From the NCBI GenBank assembly GCA_044224705.1, contig JBGAJY010000006.1, positions 1-64,000 of the forward strand: a DNA stretch of 64,000 bases. The letters run 5' to 3'. Below the pieces are notes generated by a model. That model had not been told where the DNA came from, searched no databases, and saw only the letters and a program-made list of their open reading frames with translations. The translations under genes and the position numbers were made by a program. This document shows positions 49,909 through 58,738 of the stretch, in pieces. This stretch comes from M3007 sp044224705. Its GTDB lineage: Bacteria > Bacteroidota > Bacteroidia > Chitinophagales > Saprospiraceae. Position 1 is the first letter of the stretch, and each line of letters begins with the position of its first letter.

Positions 49909-51107
49909 ATGCCGGTTCCCTTGCTCCAAATTTTGTTCTGGGCCGCGCTTATCGCGGTATTCTACGCCTACCTGGGCTACGGCATTTTGCTGTATATTTT
50001 GTTGAAAACCAGAGAGGAAAACGCGCCCCCCGCCCCCCTCTGGCCGCAGTATTGCCAGAAGTGACGTTCATCACCTGCGCCTTCAACGAAGCGGATTGTA
50101 TCGAAACCAAAATCGCCAATTCGATTGCGCTCGACTATCCGTCGGATCGAATCCTCTTTCTGTTCGTTACCGATGGCTCTTCCGACGCTACGCCGGAGCT
50201 GGTGCACGGGTTTCCCTTCCCGCCCGGCATCCGCTGGCTGCACCTGCACGAGCCCGAACGCCGCGGCAAAATCGCCGCTTTCCAGCGGGCCATGGAGCAG
50301 GTGACCAGCCCCGTCATCGTCAGCACCGATGCCAATACCCTGCTGAATCCGGAAGCCCTGCTCCGGCTGGTAGCGCATTTCAACAACCCGCAAATCGGGG
50401 CTGTGGCTGGTGAAAAACGCATTGCCATGGATAATAACACCCACGGCGCCGCCAACAGCGCCGGAGAAGGCATTTACTGGCGTTACGAGAGCACCCTGAA
50501 ACGCTGGGACGCCGAACTCTGGTCGGTCGTGGGCGCAGCCGGCGAACTGTTTGCCTTTCGCCTCGAAGCCTATGAAAAAGTACCGGCCGACACCCTTATC
50601 GAAGACTTTTACCTCACCCTGCGCATCGCCCAGAAAGGCTGGCGCGTGGCCTACGAACCCGGCGCCTACGCAGTGGAAACGGCCTCGGCTTCCGTGCAGG
50701 AAGAACTGAAACGCAAGGTGCGAATTGCCGCCGGGGGCCTGCAGGCCATCGCCCGGCTCGCGCCGCTGCTCAACGTGTTTCGCTACGGCGTGCTGAGCGT
50801 TCAGTACATCTCGCACCGCGTGCTGCGATGGACGCTGGCGCCTGCGCTGCTGCCCGTGATTCTATTGTTAAACCTTGCGTTGGCGCAAAGCGGGCGCCTC
50901 ATTTACCAACTTTTGCTGGCAGGGCAAATGGCTTTTTACGCCGCTGCAGTGCTGGGTTATTTTTTTGAAAAACGGCATGTACGGGTCAAGGCTTTTTTTG
51001 TGCCGTATTATTTCTGCGTGATGAATTACGCCGTGTACGCGGGTTTTTTACGGCTGCTCGGCGGGCGGCAAACGGTATTGTGGGAAAAGGCAAAGCGGGC
51101 AGCGTAA
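49909..51107 (+). CDS. membrane glycosyltransferase family 2 with frameshift at a C-tract
   Basis: About 400 residues if a frameshift is allowed. From the ATG at 49909 the first frame encodes the expected N-terminal membrane helix (LLQILFWAALIAVFYAYLGY, then GILLYILLKTRE) and then runs out of frame at two adjacent runs of six C (50026-50031, 50033-50038). The catalytic domain continues one frame over: VTFITCAFNEADCIETKIAN, VTDGSSDAT, GKIAAFQRAMEQV, VSTDANTLLN (DxD), EDFYLTLRIAQKGW, and three C-terminal helices. One added base in the C-tract would join them. The alternative in-frame start at 49824 gives an N-terminus without a membrane helix. Confidence 0.7.
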
Positions 51108-51129
51108 AGCCAACTTTTCAGTTGGCTTT
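51106..51129. terminator. hairpin at the stop codon (AAAGCCAAC/GTTGGCTTT)
   Basis: AAAGCCAAC TTTTCA GTTGGCTTT starts inside the TAA stop (51105-51107) of the glycosyltransferase. It has a short T end on either strand and may act as a terminator; it is also one of the short palindrome families seen here. Confidence 0.7.
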
Positions 51130-51213
51130 AAAACATATCGAGGAGAGCGCAAAACAGATTCTGAAAATGTCCGCAGCTTGCGGCCTGAAAAATATCACCA
51201 ACCACAACACAAC

Positions 51214-51882
51214 ATGAAAATCAGAGTCATAATAACCGGAGCAACAGGCATGGTAGGCGAGGGCGTACTGCACGAATGTTTGCAGGACGAAGGGGTGGAA
51301 CAGGTCCTGGTCGTCGGCAGAAAACCTTGCGGCGTGAGCCACCCGAAATTGACGGAAATCATCCACGCCGATTTCTTCGACTGGTCGGCTATCGAAAACC
51401 GGCTGTCGGGTTACAACGCCTGTTTTTTTTGCCTGGGCGTTTCTTCAGTGGGCATGAAGGAGCCGGAATTTTACCATCTCACCTATGAACTGACCATGCA
51501 CTGCGCCCAAACGCTGAGCCGGCAGAATCCCGACATGACGTTCTGCTATATCTCCGGCTCGGGCACTGACAGCACGGAAAAAGGCCGTACGATGTGGGCC
51601 CGCGTTAAAGGCAAGACCGAAAACGACCTCACAAAACTGCCCTTCCGGGCGGTGTACAATTTCCGGCCCGGCTATATGCAACCTACCAAAGGTTTGAAAA
51701 ACACGCTCCCGTACTACAAATACGTGACCTGGATGTATCCTGCCCTGCGCTTTGCCTTTCCGGGCTTCGTCACGACTTTGAAAGAAATGGCGCAGGCCAT
51801 GATCAATTCCGCCCGGTATGGGTATGAAAAACAGGTGCTGGAAGTAAAAGACATCCTCGCGCTGGCTCAAAAAAAGGGATAG
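51214..51882 (+). CDS. NAD(P)-dependent epimerase/dehydratase-like SDR
   Basis: 222 residues from the ATG at 51214. The cofactor site is VIITGATGMVGEGVL at about residues 5-19, followed by VLVVGRKP, ACFFCLGVSSVGM and CYISGSGTDSTEKGRTMWAR, where the usual YxxxK is replaced by a W-A-R-V-K pattern. This is an atypical SDR of the NAD(P)-binding type often annotated as nucleoside-diphosphate-sugar epimerase; a catalytic Tyr is not obvious. Substrate unknown. The methyltransferase gene follows after 10 bases. Confidence 0.78.
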   Translation: MKIRVIITGATGMVGEGVLHECLQDEGVEQVLVVGRKPCGVSHPKLTEIIHADFFDWSAIENRLSGYNACFFCLGVSSVGMKEPEFYHLTYELTMHCAQTLSRQNPDMTFCYISGSGTDSTEKGRTMWARVKGKTENDLTKLPFRAVYNFRPGYMQPTKGLKNTLPYYKYVTWMYPALRFAFPGFVTTLKEMAQAMINSARYGYEKQVLEVKDILALAQKKG

Positions 51883-51892
51883 CCACTTCGTC

Positions 51893-52420
51893 ATGCAATT
51901 ATCGGAAGCCCTCGATCTCCTGCGGAACGACCGTTTTCCGCCGCCCGAACCGGCTGTCTGGGCCGATCTGGGTTGCGGTTCGGGATTGTTCACCGGAGCG
52001 CTGGCCCGCCTGCTGCCGCCCGGCAGCGCCATCCGGGCCGTGGATCAGACACCCTCCGCGCTGCCGGATGCCATGCCACCACCGGACATCCGCATCGACT
52101 TTATGCAACTTGATTTTGTACGCGACGAACTCGGGCTGCGCGGGCTGGACGGCATTCTGATGGCCAATTCGCTGCATTACGTGGCAGACAAAAGCGCTTT
52201 GCTGCGCAAATTGGAGCGCTGCATGAAGCCTCAGGGCCAGTTTTTAATCGTCGAATACGACCTTGAAAAGCCGGTGCAGCATTGGGTGCCGTACCCGCTG
52301 AGTTTCACTGCTTTAAAGGCACTATTCGGATCAGCAGGTTTTGCGACCGTGGAAAAGCTGGGCGAAAAGCGTTCTTCGTTCGGCCGCGGCAATTTGTACA
52401 CCGCCTTGGTTAGGCGCTGA
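51893..52420 (+). CDS. class I SAM-dependent methyltransferase
   Basis: 175 residues, a compact methyltransferase. Motif I VWADLGCGSGLFTGALARLL, IRAVDQTPSAL as the acidic loop, LDGILMANSLHYVADKSALL and FLIVEYDLEK follow in the normal order. The acceptor cannot be inferred. It follows the SDR by 10 bases and is likely cotranscribed with it. Confidence 0.85.
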   Translation: MQLSEALDLLRNDRFPPPEPAVWADLGCGSGLFTGALARLLPPGSAIRAVDQTPSALPDAMPPPDIRIDFMQLDFVRDELGLRGLDGILMANSLHYVADKSALLRKLERCMKPQGQFLIVEYDLEKPVQHWVPYPLSFTALKALFGSAGFATVEKLGEKRSSFGRGNLYTALVRR

Positions 52421-52516
52421 AAGGCAGGGGGGTGGTTTTGTGACAATAGCCCGGATCGGGCCGGCCAGGTGCGCTAATTTCACCCCGCCTTCCCATCACC
52501 AAACCTTTTACACATT

Positions 52517-55315
52517 ATGCCTATTTCATTCCTGCGCGGTCCGGCCCTCGGATTGCTCTGCCTGTTCTACCTCTCCCTTTCCGGTCAAAATCCGACCTTT
52601 CAAAAAGCCATCGGCGGCCTTAGTTCCGAAATTGGCTTCACCGTGACCGAGCTGCCCGACGGCTACCTGATCGCCGGCGCCACCAACAAGGGCAATTTTA
52701 CCGGTACTTACGATGCCTTACTGATTCGTACCGGCCTGGATGGAAGTATCCTCTGGCAAAAAAGCTATGGAGAATTTGCCGGCGACGACGAGTTCCGGGT
52801 CGCCAAAATCGCCAACGACGGCGGGTTCATCGTATTCGGCACCACCGAAAACTACGGCCCCGGCAACGTGAATGCCTGGCTGCTCAAAATCGACGACAAC
52901 GGCAACATCGTCTGGCACAAAACACTGGGCCAGCAGGATCCGAAAACCTACGGCAGCGAGCACCTGATCGTGCTGCCCGACGGGTACATCCTGTCGTGCC
53001 GACGGACCGAAACCCTCGCCTCCTCAGCCCGCGCCGTGGTTGTCCGGGTCGACAACGACGGCGACGTCATCTGGAGCAAAATCCCCTTCTCCGACCGGGC
53101 CAACTACATGGGATTCCAGTTTGTAAAAGACGGCCTCGTGTACGGTTGCGGAACGGGCAGCGTAAATTTCAACGAGCAGCAAGGCATCTGGGCCGCGCTC
53201 GACCTCGAAACCGGCGAAGTACAGCAGGCATTCAGCTACCATAGCCAGGAGCGGGAAGACCTGTACAGCATCCGCCCGACCACCGACGGCAACCTCGTCA
53301 TGTCCGGTTCTTCAAATCCCCCGTCCTCCGGCATCCCGGCAATGCAGGCCTGGGTGCAAAAAGTGCAGCCCGACGGAGCGGTTATCTGGTCCAAACGCTA
53401 CGACTTCCCGCAATGGCTGCAACAGTTGCCTCAATTGGAACCGGACAACGACGGCGGATTCGTGCTCAACATGCACCTGAATTACCGGTTAACGAACAAC
53501 GACCCCCAACTCGACGAAAAACCGGCGCTGATGAAAATTGATGCACAAGGCAATGTGTTATGGAACAGACAGTACAGCACCCTGGAGTTCGGTTTTTTGA
53601 CTTCATTCGGGCGTAGCGGCGACGGCTGGATCGGCGTGGGCAGCACCTACACCCAGGGGTCGGTGACCGGCGATGTATTACTCCTCAAAACCGATCCGGA
53701 CGGGCGCCTGGAAAGTTGCTGCACCCGGCAGCAAGATGTGGTGGTCACGGATTTTCCAAATTCCTTTGTCTTCTTTCCATCCGTTCCGGCGAATTACTCG
53801 GAATTCTCGTTGCAAAATTTCGTTTCAAGCGACGAAGAACTGTTCGATTTAACAGCCATTTGCCTGGACTCGCAGGCGGTTTTGCTGGATACCCTGCGCT
53901 TTTGCCCGGGCGAAAGCGTGACCATCGGCGACTCGTTGTATGACCAGCCCGGCCTCGTCTTGGAGACCCTGCCGGCTTCCGGAAATGGTTGCGATACATT
54001 GGTGAAACACGTGCTCGAATTGCTGCCGCAACCCGTTCTGAACGACACGCTCCGTTTTTGTCCCGGTGAAAGCGTGACCATCGGCGGAACCACGTACGAT
54101 CAGTCCGCCACCGTTCAGTTGCTGCTGCCCGCCTCCGGCGCCGGCTGCGACACACTGGCCAATTTTGTCCTCGAACTGCTGCCGCAACCCCTGCTGAACG
54201 ATACGCTCCGTTTTTGTCCCGGCGAAAGCGTGACCATCGGCGGAACCACGTACGATCAGCCGGGAATCATTCAGGCCACACTACCCGCAAGTGGCGGTGG
54301 TTGCGACACGTTGGCTACCTACGTGCTCGAATTACTCAATGAGAACCAGCCCAACACCCTGAGCATCACCTGCCCGGCCAATTTGATGGTCACTGCCGCC
54401 GCCGGCGCCACTTCGGCAAATGTCGTCTACAATGCCCCGACGGCGGATTCCGAATGCCCTTGCCCCGGTTTGAGCACTACTTTAGTGTCGGGCGTGGCGA
54501 GCGGATCGGCTTTTCCCCTCGGCCTCAGTACGGTGTGCTACCGCGCCGACGACGCCTGCGGTCATTCGGCGAGCTGCTGTTTTACGGTAGATGTTCAAAA
54601 TGCCGACAATCCCGATACTCCCTGCGACGTCAAAACCGCCGGCTGCATCACCTTCGAACTGGTCGACATCAAACGCGACGCCGCGCTCAACTGGGCCTAT
54701 CGAATCCGGGTAACCAACCACTGCGCGGCTGAACTGAGCTACCTCTATATTGGGGTACCCGATGGCATCACGGCCTATTCGCCGGCCAATAACGGCTTCT
54801 ACCCGGCTCCGAGCGGCCGCATCTACCTCACGCGCAACCCCAATTATTCCCCGATGTATTCCGTGCGGTTCAAGCCGCAGGACACGGGTATTTCCGCCGG
54901 CCAGTCCGACGTTTTCCGATACGTACTGCCTCAACAGGCAGATGTGGACTACATCAACGTGGGGGTGCGGCTGACTTCCGGATCTTATGTGGAAACCCAC
55001 CTCAACACGTTCAATTGCCCGGTAGGCACGGAGAGCGGCAATCCACGACCCTCGGAGGAAAGGGCCGCGGCGGAAAACTGGCGGGTATTCCCCAATCCCG
55101 TATCGGGCAACGCCACCCTGAACGTCGAAGGTGCCGGCCCGGAGCAACCCTGGCTGGAGTTGCGCGATCTGACGGGCAAGCTGGTGTTTTCCGGGCAGGT
55201 TTCGGAGCGCGGCATTGCGCTCGATACCGGCCGGGTGCCTGCCGGAATGTACGTCTACCGGATTTTTGACCGGGCGAGTTTGATGGGAAGTGGAAAGCTC
55301 GTGGTTTTGCGCTGA
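52517..55315 (+). CDS. large T9SS-exported protein with repeats and HYR domain
   Basis: 932 residues. A signal peptide (LRGPALGLLCLFYLSLSGQ) is followed by about 430 residues of delta-60/PQQ-like beta-propeller-type repeats (GGFIVFGTTENYGPGNVNAW, WLLKIDDNGNIVWHKTLG). From about residue 455 come three tandem units of about 50 residues containing LRFCPGESVTIGG and LPASGxGCDTL, then an HYR domain (LSITCPANLMVTAAAGATSA), another beta domain, and a C-terminal T9SS type-A sorting domain (WRVFPNPVSGNATLNVE ... VPAGMYVYRIF). It is a surface or secreted protein, perhaps an adhesin; no enzyme motif is seen. Confidence 0.85.
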   Translation: MPISFLRGPALGLLCLFYLSLSGQNPTFQKAIGGLSSEIGFTVTELPDGYLIAGATNKGNFTGTYDALLIRTGLDGSILWQKSYGEFAGDDEFRVAKIANDGGFIVFGTTENYGPGNVNAWLLKIDDNGNIVWHKTLGQQDPKTYGSEHLIVLPDGYILSCRRTETLASSARAVVVRVDNDGDVIWSKIPFSDRANYMGFQFVKDGLVYGCGTGSVNFNEQQGIWAALDLETGEVQQAFSYHSQEREDLYSIRPTTDGNLVMSGSSNPPSSGIPAMQAWVQKVQPDGAVIWSKRYDFPQWLQQLPQLEPDNDGGFVLNMHLNYRLTNNDPQLDEKPALMKIDAQGNVLWNRQYSTLEFGFLTSFGRSGDGWIGVGSTYTQGSVTGDVLLLKTDPDGRLESCCTRQQDVVVTDFPNSFVFFPSVPANYSEFSLQNFVSSDEELFDLTAICLDSQAVLLDTLRFCPGESVTIGDSLYDQPGLVLETLPASGNGCDTLVKHVLELLPQPVLNDTLRFCPGESVTIGGTTYDQSATVQLLLPASGAGCDTLANFVLELLPQPLLNDTLRFCPGESVTIGGTTYDQPGIIQATLPASGGGCDTLATYVLELLNENQPNTLSITCPANLMVTAAAGATSANVVYNAPTADSECPCPGLSTTLVSGVASGSAFPLGLSTVCYRADDACGHSASCCFTVDVQNADNPDTPCDVKTAGCITFELVDIKRDAALNWAYRIRVTNHCAAELSYLYIGVPDGITAYSPANNGFYPAPSGRIYLTRNPNYSPMYSVRFKPQDTGISAGQSDVFRYVLPQQADVDYINVGVRLTSGSYVETHLNTFNCPVGTESGNPRPSEERAAAENWRVFPNPVSGNATLNVEGAGPEQPWLELRDLTGKLVFSGQVSERGIALDTGRVPAGMYVYRIFDRASLMGSGKLVVLR

Positions 55316-55357
55316 CGACGCCTTCGCCAACCGTTGGAACTATAAGGGCTGGGAGGG

Positions 55358-55512
55358 TTAAGCTCGACTTTCGCATTTTGTCAATAGCAAGGGGCGAGCG
55401 ATGGGACACGGATCAGAACATCGCCGGAAAAGGCGATCTGCAAAAAATAAGTCTGCTCTTTATCAACACCAAACCCTTCCACTGAACCGGTAAAATGCGA
55501 AAGTCGAGTTAA
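55358..55512. mobile_element. 155-bp MITE-like element
   Basis: Terminal inverted repeats TTAAGCTCGACTTTCGCATT (from 55358) and AATGCGAAAGTCGAGTTAA (to 55512), 21-22 bases with one indel, enclose about 112 bases without coding capacity. Both ends read TTAA, a possible target duplication. This differs from the other repeats, whose arms cover nearly their full length. Confidence 0.6.
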
Positions 55513-55562
55513 GGGGGCTGTTCGATCAAAGAGGCTGAGCCTCTTCGGACAGCCCCCTTTAT
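55513..55562 (+). terminator. nested hairpin terminator
   Basis: GGGGGCTGT (55513-55521) pairs with ACAGCCCCC (55549-55557) and encloses GAGGCTGAGCCTC; TTTATTTG follows. It lies directly after the MITE-like element and could end transcription from the T9SS gene. Confidence 0.7.
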
Positions 55563-55635
55563 TTGTGCACCCGACAGGGCGAGAAGTTTTTTTATTAAAA
55601 TTTATCCGAAACAGGTTTTTCGCTGAAAATGCGTG

Positions 55636-55643
55636 TACTTTTG
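55636..55643 (+). promoter_or_regulatory. -7 promoter box (TACTTTTG) of glnN
   Basis: TACTTTTG matches TAnnTTTG 197 bases before the glnN start, leaving a 5' leader of about 190 bases. A small frame starting at 55648 (58 residues) lies in this leader and is probably not translated because its ATG falls at the expected transcription start. Confidence 0.6.
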
Positions 55644-55839
55644 CGCCATGAAAGCAAAAAACAGGGTTGAAATTCAGTATTCATTGAATTTATCAACACG
55701 TTTTCGCAAAAACACCTTCAAAATAACCGGCTTTTCGCTGAACGGAATTTTGTCCGCCGTTCCATACTCCTTCCTCGCCGCCGGTTCCGCTTTCCCGCAA
55801 CGCTGCACTTCCATCATTTCATAAAATCAAGACAGACTT

Positions 55840-58032
55840 ATGTCAATTGCTCGTTTTCACGCCCTCCAGACCATTGAGAACCGACTCGAACACCTGCCGG
55901 TCGATCTCATCGAAAGTCAGGGAGAAACCATCGCCTCTTATTTCGGCGAAAACGTCTTCAACGACGAAGCGATGAAAAAATACCTCCCCGAGAACGCCTA
56001 TCTGACGGTGAAAGCCGCCACCCAAAGCGGCCAGAAACTCAGCCGCGAAGTGGCGGACACGGTCTCGGCAGGCATGAAAGAATGGGCGCAGGACAAAGGC
56101 TGCACCCACTTTGCCCACTGGTTCCAGCCCCTCACGGGCAAAACCGCCGAAAAACACGACTCTTTTTTCACGATGACCCACGACGGCCGCGTGATCGAGG
56201 AATTCACCGGCTCGGCCCTCGTGCAACAGGAGCCCGACGGCTCTTCGTTCCCCTCCGGCGGTCTGCGCAGCACCTTCGAAGCCCGGGGCTACACTGTGTG
56301 GGATCCCAGCAGCCCGGCGTTCATCATGGAAGTCGGCGACGGAAAAACGCTGTGCATCCCGACCATTTTCGTGACCTACGGCGGCGACGCCCAGGACTTC
56401 AAACTGCCGCTGCTGCGCTCGCAGTCGTTCCTCGATAAAGCCGCTGTGCCGGTATGCCAGTTGTTCGACGCCAACGTGACCAAAGTGACTGCCACGCTGG
56501 GCTGGGAACAGGAATATTTCGTGGTGGATGAAGCCCTCTTCAACGCCCGTCCCGACCTGGTCATGACCGGCCGCACCCTGCTCGGCCGCCCCGCCAGCAA
56601 ACACCAGCAACTCGAAGACCACTACTTCGGCTCTATCCCCGAACGCGTGTACCATTTCATGCGCGACCTCGAAACGGAAAGCCACAAACTCGGCATCCCG
56701 GTGCGCACCCGCCACAACGAGGTGGCTCCTGCGCAGTACGAGGTGGCGCCGATTTTTGAAGAAATCAACGTCGCGGTGGATCACAACCAGCTCCTGATGG
56801 ACATCATGGAGCGCGTCGCCCGGCGCCACAAACTGCGCGTGTTGTTCCATGAAAAGCCCTTTGCCGGCATCAACGGTTCGGGCAAGCACAACAACTGGAG
56901 CATGGGCACCAACACGGGCGTCAACCTGCTTTCGCCGGGCAAGGAACCGAGCAAAAACCTCCGCTTCCTGACCTTCTTCGTGAACACGGTCATGGCCGTG
57001 TACAAATACGGCGATGTGCTCCGCGCCAGCATCGCCCACGCCGGCAACGACCACCGCCTGGGCGCCAACGAAGCGCCGCCGGCCATCATCTCGGTGTTCA
57101 TCGGCGAAGCCATGACCAAACTGCTCGGCCAGATCGCCAACGGCAAAAAAACCGACGAAGGCGCCGTCAAACGCGCCATCGACCTGATCTCCAAACTGCC
57201 CAACCTCGAACTCGACAACACCGACCGCAACCGCACCTCGCCGTTTGCCTTTACGGGAAATAAATTCGAAATCCGCGCGGTAGGCTCTTCGCAGAACTGC
57301 GCGGGCCCGATGGCTGTGATGAACGCTATGATGGGCCTGCAACTCACTGAATTCAAGCAGGATGTGGACAAATTGACCGCCAAAGGCACCGACAAGGAAG
57401 AAGCCATCCTGATGGTGCTGAAAAACTACATCCGCAAGTCGAAAGCCATCTGTTTCGAAGGCAACAACTACTCCGACGAGTGGAAAGAAGAAGCGGAAAA
57501 ACGCGGCCTGAACAACTTCGCCACTACCCCGGAAGCCCTCGACGTGCTCGGCAAAAAACTCGGTCAGGACCTCTACGGCAAATCGGGCGTAATGAACGCC
57601 ACCGAACTCGACGCCTTCTACAACGTCCAGCTCCACGCCTACTGCACCAAGCTCGACATCGAGGCCAAGTCACTCGAAGAACTGGTGGTGTCGCAGGTGC
57701 TGCCCGCCGTGCTGCGCTACCAGACCGAACTGGCCAACAACATCAACGCCCTGCGCTCCATCGACATGGTGCAATCGGCCCGCCTGCAGGTGGATACGGT
57801 CAAACGTATCGTCGCCGACCTGGACGCCATCAACGCCGGCCTGAAAGCCATGAACGCCGCTTACGATCAGGCCCACCACGCCGAAAACATCCGCGCCGAG
57901 GCCGACATTTTCTGCCACCACGTGAAACCGCAAATGGACGCCATCCGCGCCGCAGTGGACGATCTGGAGGCGATCGTGGATGATCAATACTGGCCGCTGG
58001 TGAAATACCGGGAACTGTTGTTTGTGCGGTAA
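55840..58032 (+). CDS. glnN: glutamine synthetase type III
   Basis: 730 residues, the usual length for GSIII, the main ammonium-assimilating synthetase of many Bacteroidota. Visible are FGENVFNDEAMKKYLP, HFAHWFQPLTGKTAEKHDSF, SGGLRSTFEARGYTVWDPSS, TLGWEQEYFVVDEAL, RTRHNEVAPAQYEVAPIFEE, the ATP/Glu site GINGSGKHNNWSMGTN, and GNDHRLGANEAPPAI. Cytoplasmic dodecamer. It has its own promoter and a strong terminator, so it is monocistronic. The long leader may be regulatory. Confidence 0.96.
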   Translation: MSIARFHALQTIENRLEHLPVDLIESQGETIASYFGENVFNDEAMKKYLPENAYLTVKAATQSGQKLSREVADTVSAGMKEWAQDKGCTHFAHWFQPLTGKTAEKHDSFFTMTHDGRVIEEFTGSALVQQEPDGSSFPSGGLRSTFEARGYTVWDPSSPAFIMEVGDGKTLCIPTIFVTYGGDAQDFKLPLLRSQSFLDKAAVPVCQLFDANVTKVTATLGWEQEYFVVDEALFNARPDLVMTGRTLLGRPASKHQQLEDHYFGSIPERVYHFMRDLETESHKLGIPVRTRHNEVAPAQYEVAPIFEEINVAVDHNQLLMDIMERVARRHKLRVLFHEKPFAGINGSGKHNNWSMGTNTGVNLLSPGKEPSKNLRFLTFFVNTVMAVYKYGDVLRASIAHAGNDHRLGANEAPPAIISVFIGEAMTKLLGQIANGKKTDEGAVKRAIDLISKLPNLELDNTDRNRTSPFAFTGNKFEIRAVGSSQNCAGPMAVMNAMMGLQLTEFKQDVDKLTAKGTDKEEAILMVLKNYIRKSKAICFEGNNYSDEWKEEAEKRGLNNFATTPEALDVLGKKLGQDLYGKSGVMNATELDAFYNVQLHAYCTKLDIEAKSLEELVVSQVLPAVLRYQTELANNINALRSIDMVQSARLQVDTVKRIVADLDAINAGLKAMNAAYDQAHHAENIRAEADIFCHHVKPQMDAIRAAVDDLEAIVDDQYWPLVKYRELLFVR

Positions 58033-58061
58033 TGCACTTTCAATAAGGGTTTTATGAAAAA

Positions 58062-58093
58062 AGAGCCGCCTGAAACGGGCGGCTCTTTTTTTT
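58062..58093 (+). terminator. rho-independent terminator of glnN
   Basis: AGAGCCGCC TGAAACG GGCGGCTCT followed by TTTTTTT, 29 bases after the glnN stop. Confidence 0.93.
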
Positions 58094-58158
58094 GACGACG
58101 TGAAAGATACGTATATTTCAAGGCACACCCTGATTATAACAACAATACAAGCGCTATA

Positions 58159-58692
58159 ATGACGTCCAGAACCGCACTCACCACCATATTCGACACCACG
58201 TTGGAAAGCGCCTTCAAAAGTCCGATGCTCAGCGATATCACCAAAGTACATTCCGGATGGGGGCCCATGCCCAAGGTAACGCATTGCACCGATGACGAGA
58301 GCTGGGGCCAACCGGGCGGTAGCCGGAAGGTATTTATGACCAGGGCCTTCGGCTTCAAGGGGGGTGAAGCGGCGCTCGACGTGGTGCTGGAACGCAGGGA
58401 AAACGAATACTGGAAGATCGAAGTGCGCGACCTGAAATACAGGATGCTGGGCTTCGAGCGCTTTCAGGGCGAATGGCTCACCACGCCTTTGCCCGATGGC
58501 AGGGTGCGGGTGGAATACCGCTACGCCATGATTTCCGATGTCGCGTGGCTCTACCCGCTGCAATGGTTGTTTACCAAAATCGTCTGGCGGCAGTACATGA
58601 AGCACGTGCTGGAAAACGTTCGGGCGCTGGCGCGGGAGGGGGGGGGCCTGCGGGCTAGGCCACAGTCGCCGATTCCCGAACGCGCTCCCTGA
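58159..58692 (+). CDS. SRPBCC-like protein with C-terminal G-tract
   Basis: 177 residues. The body (FDTTLESAFKSPMLSDITKV, VTHCTDDESWGQPGGSRKVF, YWKIEVRDLKYRMLGFERFQ, VRVEYRYAMIS) resembles small SRPBCC/polyketide-cyclase-like lipid-binding folds, with WLYPLQWLFTKIVWRQYMKH as the long C-terminal helix. Near the end a run of nine G (58638-58646) encodes EGGG; a one-base change there would shorten or alter the last about 17 residues. The function is unknown; it is cytoplasmic. Confidence 0.7.
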   Translation: MTSRTALTTIFDTTLESAFKSPMLSDITKVHSGWGPMPKVTHCTDDESWGQPGGSRKVFMTRAFGFKGGEAALDVVLERRENEYWKIEVRDLKYRMLGFERFQGEWLTTPLPDGRVRVEYRYAMISDVAWLYPLQWLFTKIVWRQYMKHVLENVRALAREGGGLRARPQSPIPERAP

Positions 58693-58738
58693 TTGCCCCA
58701 ACCGCATTCAGCAAATCTTTCCTGAAAACCTTCCATTT

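Noticed and set aside
55648..55824. 58-residue frame in the glnN leader
   Set aside because: Its ATG falls about 5 bases after the -7 box, so it would sit at or before the transcription start; no family features.
55843..57636. 597-codon open frame on the minus strand
   Set aside because: Mirror of glutamine synthetase; no motif of its own.
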